DNA of 64,000 nucleotides from assembly GCA_964570765.1 (NCBI GenBank), contig CAZMZF010000002.1, positions 62,001 through 126,000 of the forward strand, given 5' to 3'. The notes under the pieces were generated by a model. It was not told where the DNA came from and searched no databases. It saw only the letters and a program-made list of their open reading frames with translations. Position numbers and translations under genes: made by a program. The stretch comes from CAZMZF01 sp964570765. GTDB lineage: Bacteria; Zixibacteria; MSB-5A5; RBG-16-43-9. Position 1 is the first letter of the stretch. Every line of letters starts with the position of its first letter. This document shows positions 16,021 through 26,141 of the stretch, one piece after another.

Positions 16021-19000
16021 ATGGGAAGAGAGCTTTTCTTAGGTATCGATATCGGTTCAGTCTCTGTTAAGATTGTCCTTTTATCTCCGGTAGGGACAAT
16101 TTATAAATTACCACTGCAGCAAGAGGAGCCATCAAAACAAATCATTTTTCATTCCTATACCCGTCATGAAGGACAGCCTTATAAAGTCCTTCTGAGCCAG
16201 CTTCAAATACTATTTCAAAATTACGACTACAGAGAGATAAAAGGAGTAGCCACGACTGGAACAGGGGGGAAGCTTGCGGCTGAACTCTTAGGTGGTAGAT
16301 TTATTAACGAGGTCATCTCCCAGGTTAAAGCTACTTCTACTCTTTGTCCTGAAATAAGATCAATAATCGAGATGGGAGGGGAGGATTCCAAGTTACTTTT
16401 GCTCAAAGAAGAAAGTAATTCCGGTGCTCTTTTATTAGATGATTTTTCTATGAACGCCCTGTGTGCGGCTGGAACTGGCTCTTTTTTGGACCAGCAGGCA
16501 AAAAGGTTAAAGATAAATATAGAAAATGAGTTTAGCCAATTAGCTCTTAAATCCAAAAACCCACCCCGGATTGCAGGAAGATGTAGTGTCTTTGCTAAAT
16601 CAGATATGATTCACCTTCAGCAGACAGCTACACCTGATTATGATATCGTGGCAGGGCTGTGTTATGCTATGGCCAGGAATTTCAAGTCGAGCATTGCCCG
16701 GGGTAAAGAATTAAGGAAAAAAGTATCGTTTCAGGGTGGTGTGGCAGCCAATTCAGGGATGGTTAGAGCGTTCCGGGATGTCTTTGAACTGGAGGTAGAT
16801 GAGTTAATCATTCCGCAGTTTCATGCAGAGATGGGAGCAATTGGTTCAGCTTTGAGCCTTTTAGAAAATAGAAAAGAAAAATTTGATTTTAAAGGTTTAG
16901 ATAGATTAAGTGAATATCTCTCCACACCCAGGAATCGCACGGGGAAAGAGAAACTTCATTTCAACTATCCTGAAACTAAGTTTTACTCTCAAACTTCAGC
17001 TTTCCAGGTGCCAGAGGGGAAAGATATTCCTGCTTATCTGGGGATCGATGTGGGTTCTCTATCTACCAATGTGGTAGTCATTGATAAAGATAACAGGGTG
17101 CTCTCCAGACGTTATCTAATGACCGAAGGGAGACCGATTGAGGCGGTAAGAAGAGGGTTAGAAAAGGTGGGGAATGAGATTGGAGACAGAGTGAGAATTT
17201 TAGGAGTCGGGACTACTGGCTCAGGCAGGTATTTGATTGGCGATTTCGTGGGGGCAGATATTGTACATAACGAGATAACCGCCCAGGCAAGAGCAGCCAT
17301 TGAGTTCGATCCAGAAGTAGATACCATCTTTGAGATAGGGGGACAGGATTCTAAATATATATGTTTAGAAAACGGCATCATTGTTGATTTCGAGATGAAT
17401 AAGGTCTGTGCCGCAGGAACAGGCTCATTTTTACAGGAACAGGCTGAGAAGTTGAATATTAAAATCGAAGAAGAATTTGGGAAGTTAGCCCTGCGGGCAG
17501 ATTATCCGGTAAACTGCGGTGAGAGATGCACGGTCTTTATGGAATCGGACCTGAATGCTCATCAGCAAGCAGGCGTGAATAAAGATGATTTAGTTGCCGG
17601 GCTGGCTTATTCCATTGTCTATAATTATCTGAATAAAGTAGTGGGAAAGAAAAGAATCGGGAATAAGATTTTCTTCCAGGGTGGGGTTGCCTGGAATGAA
17701 GGGGTGGTTTCAGCTTTCGAGAAAGTCCTGGGTAAAGAAATTGTAGTGCCACCACATCACGATGTTACCGGGGCGATCGGGGTGGCTATCTTAGCCAAAG
17801 AAAGGAATGATACTGGAAAGACTAATTTCAAAGGGTTCGACCTTTCAAAAAGGAAATATGAGATAGAGACTTTTGAATGTCAGGATTGTACTAATCGTTG
17901 TGAGATAAAAAAAGTTTCAGTGGAAAGGGAGAAACCTCTTTTTTACGGGAGCAGGTGTGAAAAATACGATTTAGAGAAGAAAAGCTCTAAGAAATCTGAT
18001 CTTCCTGATCTATTTGAGGAAAGGGAGAAAATTCTTTTATCATTACACCAGGAGTTTACTCCTTCGATAAACAAAAAAGGGAAAATTGGAATCCCGCGGG
18101 CACTTTTCTTTTATGAGTTCTTTCCCTTCTGGGCAACTTTTTTTGAGAACTTAGGGTATGAGGTGGTCTTATCAGACAGGACTTCCAAGCGGATTATTCG
18201 CCAGGGAGTGGAGATGGTATTGGCTGAAACCTGTTATCCAATAAAAGTTGCTTTTGGACATATTCAAAATCTTTTAGAGAAGAAAGTCGATTACATCTTT
18301 TTCCCCAGCCTGATTAACCTGAAGAAAGATGATCCAGACTCAGAGAGCTATTCCTGCCCTTATGTTCAGGCTTTTCCTTATATCCTTAAAGCTACATATG
18401 ATTTTGAGCAGAAGGGGATAAAGCTTCTTTCGGCTCCGGTTCACTTCCAGAGGAAGAAAGAAGCTTTGTTAAAAGAACTGGTCGAACTATGCAAGGACTT
18501 GAAGGTCAAGAGATCATTACTTAATACAGCTTTTAATAAAGCAGAGGCTTGTCAAAATGAATTCTACAGGAGAATCCGTTCACGCGGAGAGGAGATACTG
18601 AAAGATTTGAAAGGAAGAAATACACTGGTGGTGCTGGGAAGACCTTATAATACCTGTGACCCTCTTTTAAGCTTAGAGCTTTCTAAGAAATTAAGAGAAT
18701 TAAGATGTTTAAGTCTGCCTTTAGATTTTCTTCCTCTGAAATCATCCGCATATAATTCCGTGATGCAGAATATGTACTGGAAATATGGGCAGAAAATCTT
18801 AGCGGCTACAGAATTTATCAAGAAAACTCCAGGGCTTTTCCCGGTCTATGTGACCAATTTCGGGTGCGGTCCTGATTCCTTTATCCTTCATTTTTTCAAA
18901 TACAGTCTGGGCAAGAAACCTTTTCTTCAGTTAGAATTAGATGAGCATTCTGCTGATGCAGGGATCATCACCCGCTGTGAGGCTTTCTTAGATAGCCTTG

Positions 19001-20256
19001 GAGGTTATAAGGAAGATAGAAAGAGTCTCCCCGTACAAGCACCATACCTGTCCCCCAATGGTCATAAAAAAGTCTTATATATACCTTATATGGCTGAGCA
19101 CGCTTTTGCTATAAAAAGTGCCTTTATAGCCTGCGACATAAAAGCGGAAGTTATGCCAGAATCGGATGAGAAGACTTTGATTTTAGGACGAAAATATACC
19201 TCTGGAAAAGAATGTTATCCCTGTATCCTGACTACAGGAGATATAGTCAAATTAGTCCAGAGCTCGGATTTCGACAGAGATAGATCAGCGATTTTTATGC
19301 CCCAGGCAGATGGGCCCTGCAGGTTCGGGCAATATCAGAATCTCCAGCGGATAATCCTGGATGAATTAGGTTATAGGGATGTCCCTATTTGTTCTCCTCA
19401 CTCAAAAGACTCCTATAGTCAGGTCCTGAATTTAGATGACAATTTCAGACGGATTGCCTGGAAAGGTATTGTGATAGTTGATCTCTTGAATAAACTTCTT
19501 TGGAAAACCCGTCCTTATGAGTTAAACCGGGGAGAGAGTGAAAAAAGATATGGAGAAAGTCTGGAGGAAATCTGCCAGGCATTAGAAGGAAAAAAGAACC
19601 TGGAAAAACTCTTAGAACATATCCAGAACATTTTTTCAGGGATTAAGGTAGAAAAAGATGGTAGAAAACCTTTGATCGGGGTAGTCGGGGAGATATATAT
19701 CAGAACAAATCGGTTTTCCAATCACAATGTAGTAAAAAAGATAGAAGAGTTGGGGGGAGAGGTAAGGGTGGCTCCGATGGCAGAGTGGTTTTTTTATACC
19801 AACTTTATGTATAAAAAGAAGAGCTTGACTGAAAAAAGGTATGGAGAGTACCTGAAGGCAATACTCAAAGACCAGATTCAGAAAAAAGACGAAGAGATTT
19901 TGTATGAAAAGCTAAAAATGCTCTTAGAGGGAGAGCATGAGCTTCCAATTGAGAAGATTATAGAGCTTGCCAGTCCTTATCTGCACTTCACCTTTGGGGG
20001 TGAAGCAATCCTTTCAGTAGGGAAGTCGATAGATTTTATTAAAAAAGGGTTTTGCGGTGTGGTAAACACGATGCCCTTTACCTGTATGCCGGGAACAATC
20101 GTTACTGCTATCGCCAAGAAAATCCGGGAAAAATATCATAACTTCCCCTGGCTGGATATTGCCTACGAAGGGTTGGAGGATACAAATGAATTGACCCGCC
20201 TGGAAGCATTTATGTATCAGGCGAAGGAGATGCAAAAAAAAGGTTCAAAAGTTTAA
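16021..20256 (+). CDS. 2-hydroxyacyl-CoA dehydratase activase fusion (BcrAD/BadFG tandem + DUF2229)
   Basis: A 1411-residue protein. Residues 1-290 and about 337-600 are two ASKHA ATPase domains of the activator (archerase) family: LFLGIDIGSVSVKIVLL and AYLGIDVGSLSTNVVVID are the phosphate-1 loops. Each has the Fe-S cluster cysteines that in single-domain activators sit at the dimer interface: CAAGTGSFLDQQA with RCSVFAKSD, and CAAGTGSFLQEQA with RCTVFMESD. A Cys-rich CQDCTNRC segment follows (about 620), then a DUF2229 region (IPRALFFYEFFPFW) and a C-terminal part resembling a dehydratase subunit (FGGEAILSVGK, NTMPFTCMPGT). Such fusions are widespread; they likely couple ATP hydrolysis to low-potential electron transfer, but the acyl-CoA substrate is unknown. 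The gene has its own good promoter. Confidence 0.9.
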   Translation: MGRELFLGIDIGSVSVKIVLLSPVGTIYKLPLQQEEPSKQIIFHSYTRHEGQPYKVLLSQLQILFQNYDYREIKGVATTGTGGKLAAELLGGRFINEVISQVKATSTLCPEIRSIIEMGGEDSKLLLLKEESNSGALLLDDFSMNALCAAGTGSFLDQQAKRLKINIENEFSQLALKSKNPPRIAGRCSVFAKSDMIHLQQTATPDYDIVAGLCYAMARNFKSSIARGKELRKKVSFQGGVAANSGMVRAFRDVFELEVDELIIPQFHAEMGAIGSALSLLENRKEKFDFKGLDRLSEYLSTPRNRTGKEKLHFNYPETKFYSQTSAFQVPEGKDIPAYLGIDVGSLSTNVVVIDKDNRVLSRRYLMTEGRPIEAVRRGLEKVGNEIGDRVRILGVGTTGSGRYLIGDFVGADIVHNEITAQARAAIEFDPEVDTIFEIGGQDSKYICLENGIIVDFEMNKVCAAGTGSFLQEQAEKLNIKIEEEFGKLALRADYPVNCGERCTVFMESDLNAHQQAGVNKDDLVAGLAYSIVYNYLNKVVGKKRIGNKIFFQGGVAWNEGVVSAFEKVLGKEIVVPPHHDVTGAIGVAILAKERNDTGKTNFKGFDLSKRKYEIETFECQDCTNRCEIKKVSVEREKPLFYGSRCEKYDLEKKSSKKSDLPDLFEEREKILLSLHQEFTPSINKKGKIGIPRALFFYEFFPFWATFFENLGYEVVLSDRTSKRIIRQGVEMVLAETCYPIKVAFGHIQNLLEKKVDYIFFPSLINLKKDDPDSESYSCPYVQAFPYILKATYDFEQKGIKLLSAPVHFQRKKEALLKELVELCKDLKVKRSLLNTAFNKAEACQNEFYRRIRSRGEEILKDLKGRNTLVVLGRPYNTCDPLLSLELSKKLRELRCLSLPLDFLPLKSSAYNSVMQNMYWKYGQKILAATEFIKKTPGLFPVYVTNFGCGPDSFILHFFKYSLGKKPFLQLELDEHSADAGIITRCEAFLDSLGGYKEDRKSLPVQAPYLSPNGHKKVLYIPYMAEHAFAIKSAFIACDIKAEVMPESDEKTLILGRKYTSGKECYPCILTTGDIVKLVQSSDFDRDRSAIFMPQADGPCRFGQYQNLQRIILDELGYRDVPICSPHSKDSYSQVLNLDDNFRRIAWKGIVIVDLLNKLLWKTRPYELNRGESEKRYGESLEEICQALEGKKNLEKLLEHIQNIFSGIKVEKDGRKPLIGVVGEIYIRTNRFSNHNVVKKIEELGGEVRVAPMAEWFFYTNFMYKKKSLTEKRYGEYLKAILKDQIQKKDEEILYEKLKMLLEGEHELPIEKIIELASPYLHFTFGGEAILSVGKSIDFIKKGFCGVVNTMPFTCMPGTIVTAIAKKIREKYHNFPWLDIAYEGLEDTNELTRLEAFMYQAKEMQKKGSKV

Positions 20257-20520
20257 AGGTTCAAAGGTTCAAGGTGAGAAACCTTGCCAGGCCAGGGGAC
20301 CTATCAAGTACTGGCTAAATGTAGCGGAGGTCTTTAGACCTCCATTGGGTTAAAAATGGAAGTCTTGTAGGTCAAACATGTCCGTCCTTCGACAAGCTCC
20401 TTTCGGTCTGAGCCTTCCTTCGACACTGAGTCTCAGGACGAAGTGCAAGGTCGAAGACAGGGTGGTGAGTGGTTCGACTTTGCTCACCATCCTGAGAAAA
20501 TTGAAGGGCAGAGCTGAACC
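20241..20520. repeat. Short tandem repeat and dispersed palindromes
   Basis: The end of the preceding gene runs into copies of AAGGTTCAAA. Further on are AGGTCTTTAGACCT and a long dispersed repeat with the phrases CCTTCGACAAGCTC and CACTGAGTCTCAGGACGAAG, a type seen in many bacterial genomes. No gene between 20,257 and 20,609. Confidence 0.6.
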
Positions 20521-20609
20521 ACAGGACTGTTTGACAAAAGAATTGAACCGATGGAATAAATGTAGATAATTGATTAAAGATAAATAAAAAATCGCTGAAG
20601 GAGATATAG

Positions 20610-22250
20610 ATGAACAAAAAGTTTCAAGCTTTAGTGGAAAAGGTCTTAGAGTACAGATGGAAAGCTAATCCAGTAGAGGCAACCTATACCGGTATTCATA
20701 AATATGATGGCTTATTTGAAAACTTTTCCCCGGCTTTCAGAAGAAGTTATCATAACAAATTAAAAGGATTTTCAAAAAAGCTAAAAAGGTTTTATTCAAA
20801 GAAAGAAAAACTATCCGAGGGAGAACTTTTAGACCTTGAAATCCTTTATTCTACCTTAGAAGCAGAAGTTAAATATGAAAAGGTATATAATAGATTTATG
20901 CGGGATGCGAGCTTTTATCCGTCTTTAGCTTTGAGTGGTTGTAATGTTTTTATCTTACGGGACTTTGCCCCACTGGAGCAGAGGGGTAAGAGTCTTTTGC
21001 AGAGGATAAAACAAATTCCGTTTTTCTTAAAACAGGGAGAAAGGAATTTAAAAAAAGTGAGTAAAATTCCAAGAATCTGGACGGAAATCGGGATGGAAAC
21101 AACTATAAGTGGAAAGGCTTTTTTTCAAACTTCTATTCCGGAGTTTGCGGGAAAAGTTCCTCAATTGAAGAATTCGATTTTGAAAGCAGCACAGGAAGCA
21201 GAGAAAAGCTTTGAGCGATATTATAATTTCCTAAAAGATAAAGTCCTGCCAAAATCCAGAGGGGATTTTGCCTGTGGTAAAAAACTTTTTGATTACCTTT
21301 TATCCAGCTATCATCAGCTCCCTTATGATTCAAAAGACCTTCTGAAAATAGGGAAAAAAGTGATTAGAAATACCCAGGATGAAATGAAAAGAATTTCTAA
21401 AAGAATTGACCCCGGAAAAAACTGGTCTGAAATTTTATCTGATATAAAAAAATTACATCCCCACAGAGAAGAACTTTTAAGCTTCTATAAAGAGGAGATG
21501 CAGAAAAGTTGTAATTTCGTCAAGGGCAAAGATTTGGTTACCATGCCGGAAGAAGAGGAATTAGAGGTGATTGAAACTCCAGTTTTTGTCAGGCATCTTA
21601 TCCCTTATGCGGCGTATATGTCCCCGGCTCCATTTGAGAAAAGTCAAAAAGGGTTTTACTGGGTTACTCCAGTAGATCAAAAGCTTCCACTTGAAAAACA
21701 GGAACAACAGCTTCAGGGACATAATGTTTTCAAATCCGTTGTTACTACCTTGCATGAAGGTTATCCAGGCCATCATTTGCAATTAGTTCTGGGCAATCGG
21801 ATAGATTCTAAAGTCAGAAGGGTTTTCGGCACCACTGTTTTTGTAGAAGGCTGGGCTTTATATTGTGAGGAGATGATGTATGAGCAAGGGTATTATACTG
21901 ATATCAGAACCAGGCTTTTTCAGCTCAAAGACCAGCTCTGGAGAGGGTGTCGGGTAGTGATCGATGTTAAACTCCATACTAAGAAGATGAGCTTTGACCA
22001 GGCAGTGGATATGCTGGTGAACGTAGCTGAGTTAGAAAGAGTAAATGCCATAGCAGAAGTGAAAAGATATACCCAGGAGCCAACCCAGCCGATGAGCTAT
22101 GTGATAGGGAAATTAGAGGTTTTAAAGCTTAGAGATGAATATAAAAAACTAAAAGGAGCAGAGTTCGACTTAAAGAAATTCCATGACCAGCTTTTAAGTT
22201 ATGGTTCTATTCCGGTTAAGTTGGTCAGAGAGATAATGCTTGCAAAATAA
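20610..22250 (+). CDS. DUF885 family protein, putative zinc metallopeptidase
   Basis: A 546-residue cytosolic-looking protein (no signal peptide) of the DUF885 family. The hallmark TTLHEGYPGHHLQ at about residues 379-391 gives the HExxxGHH-type metal site, with the expected downstream acidic segment FVEGWALYCEEMMYEQG providing a third ligand. Length and the C-terminal YVIGKLEVLKLRDEY match the family, which is thought to comprise peptidases, though few members are tested. A GGAGAT ribosome site precedes the ATG. It is probably monocistronic, ending in an intrinsic terminator. Confidence 0.88.
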   Translation: MNKKFQALVEKVLEYRWKANPVEATYTGIHKYDGLFENFSPAFRRSYHNKLKGFSKKLKRFYSKKEKLSEGELLDLEILYSTLEAEVKYEKVYNRFMRDASFYPSLALSGCNVFILRDFAPLEQRGKSLLQRIKQIPFFLKQGERNLKKVSKIPRIWTEIGMETTISGKAFFQTSIPEFAGKVPQLKNSILKAAQEAEKSFERYYNFLKDKVLPKSRGDFACGKKLFDYLLSSYHQLPYDSKDLLKIGKKVIRNTQDEMKRISKRIDPGKNWSEILSDIKKLHPHREELLSFYKEEMQKSCNFVKGKDLVTMPEEEELEVIETPVFVRHLIPYAAYMSPAPFEKSQKGFYWVTPVDQKLPLEKQEQQLQGHNVFKSVVTTLHEGYPGHHLQLVLGNRIDSKVRRVFGTTVFVEGWALYCEEMMYEQGYYTDIRTRLFQLKDQLWRGCRVVIDVKLHTKKMSFDQAVDMLVNVAELERVNAIAEVKRYTQEPTQPMSYVIGKLEVLKLRDEYKKLKGAEFDLKKFHDQLLSYGSIPVKLVREIMLAK

Positions 22251-22341
22251 CTATTAAGACAATAAACCCAGGTTACCCTCAACCTGGGTATCGAGAAAAT
22301 CCCACCTTGTGGGCAAGGCAGGAATATCGGTTATGAAATTT

Positions 22342-22377
22342 GTAGAGACGCATAGCATGCGTCTCTACTTTTTTTTA
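22342..22377 (+). terminator. Palindromic repeat acting as terminator
   Basis: GTAGAGACGCAT/ATGCGTCTCTAC hairpin (22,342-22,368) followed by eight or more T, about 90 bases after the DUF885 gene. It belongs to the dispersed GTAGRGRC palindrome family. The rest of 22,251-22,612 has two other palindromes (AGGTT/AACCT near 22,270 and GGCAGG/AACCTGCCC near 22,460) and no gene. Confidence 0.65.
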
Positions 22378-22612
22378 TTGCCTGTGATCATTAAGTCCCC
22401 TTACTAAATACAAAGAATACATACCGTTCATGGGATCTGTCAAAGACTAGCAGGGACAGGTTTCAAACCTGCCCCTGCTGCTTATTAATGGTAATCTCTT
22501 CCCTGTTCAGTGCCGATTTATATTAATAATAAAGCTAAATGGTTATAGCTTTTTGCTTGCATTTTTAGCTGTTAATGTTTTTATTTAAGACAAAACTTGA
22601 AGGTTTTAAGAA

Positions 22613-23950
22613 ATGAGTCAATATTTCCGTGAGAAAAAGGAAGATTCGGTTAAGCTTCTTAAAGAGACGATTGAGACTAAAATAGATAAACTTGCCGAGA
22701 TTAACCACAATTTGAAGAAAAAGCTCTTCGATCTTCAGGCTATTTTAGAGCTAAGCCAGCAATTTAACTCAAATCCGGACCTGGATGCTCTTTTAGAAAG
22801 TATTCTTCTGACCGGTGTGAAACGTTTAGAGGTTCGCGGCGGATTCATTGCAGTTCAGAAGACTCCTGATGACAAATCGTTTTCTCTTACCAGAGCTTAT
22901 GGGATAGAACTAAAAAAGGGATGGGAGTTTTCACTTGATTCTTCCCTGACCAAATATCTTAAAGAAAAGAACAAGCCTCTATTCATAAAAGATATAATCA
23001 AAGAGTTCAAGTCTGAATTAAAAGAACTTCAAGCTGTCAATTTAGAGATAATAACACCTCTTTTGATAAGAGATAAGGTAAGGGGTATTCTTTTACTCAC
23101 CGATAAAATTTCCAATCTACCCTATTCGGAAAACGATCTGGAATTCCTTTCCCTGCTGGTTAAACAAGTAACAATAGTAGTGGAAAATTTACTTTACTCT
23201 CAGAACGGGAAACATGCAAATTTAGAGCTTAAGAAGGCTCAACCGCAGTTAATGCAGACCGAGAGGTTGGCACTTTTGGGTCAACTTTCAATAGCAATTG
23301 CCCAGAAGATAACTGACCCTTTGGGGATAATTAAAAACTATTTAACTATCCTTTCACAATCTTCTAAAAAGCCTGATAAATCCCTGGCTCATCTGAGGGT
23401 TATAAAAGAAGAGGTGGATCGGATAGCCCATATCGTAAAACAGCTTACCTATTTCTATCGCCCCAAAACTGAGGTTAAAACTCTAATAGATATTGGTTCT
23501 CTTTTAGAAGATACCCTGTCTTTTGTAGAAAAACAATTTTCCAAAGATAAAATCTATATAAAGAAGGAATTCCAGTCAAACCTGCCCAAGATTAAAGTCT
23601 ATCCGGATGAATTACAACAGGTATTTTTAAACCTTTTAATGAATTCTAAGGAGTCTCTGCCTCAAGGAGGAGAGATAGAAGTTTCTATAAGAGCTCAGAA
23701 GGAGAAGCTGGAAATAGAGTTTAAAGATACTGGCAGATGGATTGAAGAAAATGATATCCCTTTAAACTTCGAGCTTTTTGATATTCTGGAGGAAGGAGAG
23801 TCAAGATTGGGATTATGGGTTTCCTCCGAGATATTAAAAAGATATAACGGTGAACTAAAAGTAAGAAATAGAGAGGATAGAAAAGGAAGCTGTTTTAACC
23901 TCAGCTTGCCTTTTCGAGAAACGGACCTGCAGGACGGTAAGTTAAGATGA
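22613..23950 (+). CDS. Degenerate GAF-histidine kinase (pseudokinase)
   Basis: A 445-residue protein laid out as N-terminal coiled coil (1-50), one GAF domain (about 50-200), a HisKA-like helix pair and a HATPase-like domain. The dimerisation motif reads LGQLSIAIAQKITDPLGI: the phospho-accepting His is Gln-231 (codon CAG at 23,303-23,305) and the next Glu is Lys. The N box keeps its Asn (LNLLMNSKESL), but the G1 box is DTGRW rather than DxGxG and the G2 box is SRLGLW. It therefore cannot autophosphorylate and may not bind ATP well. It overlaps the next kinase gene by 4 bases, suggesting it is a sensory partner or regulator of that kinase. Confidence 0.85.
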   Translation: MSQYFREKKEDSVKLLKETIETKIDKLAEINHNLKKKLFDLQAILELSQQFNSNPDLDALLESILLTGVKRLEVRGGFIAVQKTPDDKSFSLTRAYGIELKKGWEFSLDSSLTKYLKEKNKPLFIKDIIKEFKSELKELQAVNLEIITPLLIRDKVRGILLLTDKISNLPYSENDLEFLSLLVKQVTIVVENLLYSQNGKHANLELKKAQPQLMQTERLALLGQLSIAIAQKITDPLGIIKNYLTILSQSSKKPDKSLAHLRVIKEEVDRIAHIVKQLTYFYRPKTEVKTLIDIGSLLEDTLSFVEKQFSKDKIYIKKEFQSNLPKIKVYPDELQQVFLNLLMNSKESLPQGGEIEVSIRAQKEKLEIEFKDTGRWIEENDIPLNFELFDILEEGESRLGLWVSSEILKRYNGELKVRNREDRKGSCFNLSLPFRETDLQDGKLR

Positions 23951-26031
23951 AGACGAAAAATCCGGAAAAAATCTTAGTAGTGGATAATGAAATCAGGATG
24001 CGTGAGAGTCTCAAGACTCTTCTGCACAACTCCGGGTATGAGGTGGAGATGGTGGAAGATGGGGAGAAAGCCATTCGCCTTATAAATCAAAATAATTTTG
24101 AATTGATAATTGCGGATATAAATATACCAAAAGCCAGTGGGATAGAACTGTTAAAAAAAGCAAAATCTAAAGACAAGGACGCACTGGTCATCCTTATGAC
24201 CGGCTATGGTTCATTGGATTCAGCCTTAGAGGCGATAAAAGGAGGGGCTTATCACTATTTTCTTAAACCGATCGAATTTTCAGACCTGGAGAGAGTTATA
24301 AAAAGCGGGCTGGAGAAAAGGAAAATAGATTTGGAAAGAAAAAACCTTTTAAAAGAGCTAAAAGAGAAAAACGTAGAACTCAAGACGAAAGTTGAGGAAC
24401 TCAATGCCTTATATCAAGCTGGTCGAGCTTTAAGCTCCAAGGATAGTTTAGATAACCTGCTGGCCAATATCCTTTCTCTAGCGACTAAAGTGGTGAAGGC
24501 TAAAACCGGTTCCATAATGTTGCTGGATCCTTCAAATAGATTTCTTTTTATAAAGACAGCCGTCGGTCTGGAAAAAGAAATTATAAAGAATACAAAATTA
24601 GAGCTGGGTAAAAGCATATCCGGCTATGTGGCGGAAAAAGGGCAACCGCTTTTAGTGGAAGATGTGGAAAAAGACCCGCGCTTTAAAAGGACCTCCAGGG
24701 AAAAATATGAGACCAAGTCTCTGCTCTCGGTGCCTTTGAAAGCTAAAGATAAGATCTTAGGCGTCATAAATCTGAATAACAAACTCAGTGGTGAACCTTT
24801 TAATACTAAAGATCTTAAATTGATCTCCACCTTTGCCTCCCAGGCAGCTATAGCGATTGACGATGTGCATAATTTTGAGCAGAGCAGAAAAAAAATTGCC
24901 CAGCTCTCGGTTTTACACCAGATCGCTTCACGCCTTTCCACTTTAGACGATTTTGAGGAGATCTCGAAATTCATTTTCCTGCAGTTAAAGAAGATAATGC
25001 CCATAGACTTTTCCCTGTGGTTTGACTGGAATGAAAAAAATCAAAAGATAAGGCTCAGTTCTATACATGGGCTGGAAGATAGAATTTCAGGGTTGGAGAT
25101 TCCCCTTCTGGATTTAGATATATTCGATCGGGAAAAGCTGAGCCAGAAGATTAAAAAAAGGCTGGAGGAGGAAAAGCTTTTTTCTAAACAGAGCATCTTC
25201 TATTCATTCCCTATACTAGCAGAGGGTACTTTTCATGGGATAATCTGTGCTGGTAATTTCAGGGGACTGGTCTTGGCTAAAGAGGAAGAAGAGATTATCT
25301 CCATCGTAGGTTCACAAGCTTCTTCTATTTATGAACGCCAGAGAGCAATTTTGAATACGACCAGATTGCTCACTATGGGGAATATGATGTCAGAGATAAC
25401 GCATGACCTTAAAAAACCTCTGACCAATTTGAAGGGAGTTATCCAGCTTTTAAAAGAAGGGAAAAGCGAAGAGAAAAAGGAAGAACTTCTAAGGATACTT
25501 GATCAGGAGATCAATAGATCAAGTGAGCTGGTCAGGGAATTAGTTGATTTCTCCAATCCAGGGAGATACCAGTCAGAGAGGAAATCGATCCTGCCCATTC
25601 TGGAAAAGTCCTTGAAATTACTGGAAACAGATGTTAAGAAGAATCGTATTAAAGTGGTTAAGGAGTATCCGGATAATCTGCCTTTAATTTTCATAAACGA
25701 GAATGAGCTGTTGGAGGCGTTTATAAATGTGCTCTTAAATGCGGTTGAGAGTATGCGCGAAGGGGGAGAACTGAAATTGGAGCTGAGCAGGTATTATGAT
25801 ACGCAGAGGGAAGATAGTTTTCTACAGCTTTGTATTACTGACCAGGGTACGGGGATTCCCAAAGAGAGCTTGGATCGGATCTTCGAACGGTATTACACTA
25901 CCAAGGAGGGTGGTTCAGGTTTAGGGTTATCCATAGTAGAGAGGATTATCAAAGCCCATAACGGATTTATCAAAGTGGAAAGCCAGTTAAATAAAGGAAC
26001 AAAATTCTTCATCTGTCTACCCTGCAGTTAG
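23947..26031 (+). CDS. REC-GAF-GAF histidine kinase
   Basis: A 694-residue cytoplasmic sensor kinase. A receiver domain comes first (residues 8-125; DNE acidic pocket, phosphoacceptor Asp in LIIADINIP, Thr in LMTGYG, Lys in FLKPIE). A coiled coil and GAF domain follow (about 150-310), then a second, less conserved GAF (about 325-465). HisKA has an intact His in SEITHDLKKPLTNLKG (about residue 484), and HATPase has FINVLLNAVESM, DQGTGIP and SGLGLSIV. It overlaps the degenerate kinase gene (ATGA) and precedes an NtrC-type regulator, its likely phosphorylation partner. An N-terminal receiver suggests input from another kinase. Confidence 0.93.
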   Translation: MKTKNPEKILVVDNEIRMRESLKTLLHNSGYEVEMVEDGEKAIRLINQNNFELIIADINIPKASGIELLKKAKSKDKDALVILMTGYGSLDSALEAIKGGAYHYFLKPIEFSDLERVIKSGLEKRKIDLERKNLLKELKEKNVELKTKVEELNALYQAGRALSSKDSLDNLLANILSLATKVVKAKTGSIMLLDPSNRFLFIKTAVGLEKEIIKNTKLELGKSISGYVAEKGQPLLVEDVEKDPRFKRTSREKYETKSLLSVPLKAKDKILGVINLNNKLSGEPFNTKDLKLISTFASQAAIAIDDVHNFEQSRKKIAQLSVLHQIASRLSTLDDFEEISKFIFLQLKKIMPIDFSLWFDWNEKNQKIRLSSIHGLEDRISGLEIPLLDLDIFDREKLSQKIKKRLEEEKLFSKQSIFYSFPILAEGTFHGIICAGNFRGLVLAKEEEEIISIVGSQASSIYERQRAILNTTRLLTMGNMMSEITHDLKKPLTNLKGVIQLLKEGKSEEKKEELLRILDQEINRSSELVRELVDFSNPGRYQSERKSILPILEKSLKLLETDVKKNRIKVVKEYPDNLPLIFINENELLEAFINVLLNAVESMREGGELKLELSRYYDTQREDSFLQLCITDQGTGIPKESLDRIFERYYTTKEGGSGLGLSIVERIIKAHNGFIKVESQLNKGTKFFICLPCS

Positions 26032-26141
26032 AGTCTTTTTTAGTTCTGCCGATAGGGTAGATAATATCCGAGAAGCGGAGACAACGAGCCCGCCCGCCCT
26101 TTGGGCGTCTGGCGTAGCCACCGTAGGAAAGGCTGGAGTAT

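Noticed and set aside
22535..22580. Sigma-54 promoter upstream of the kinase operon
   Set aside because: GG and GC are 12 bases apart instead of 10.
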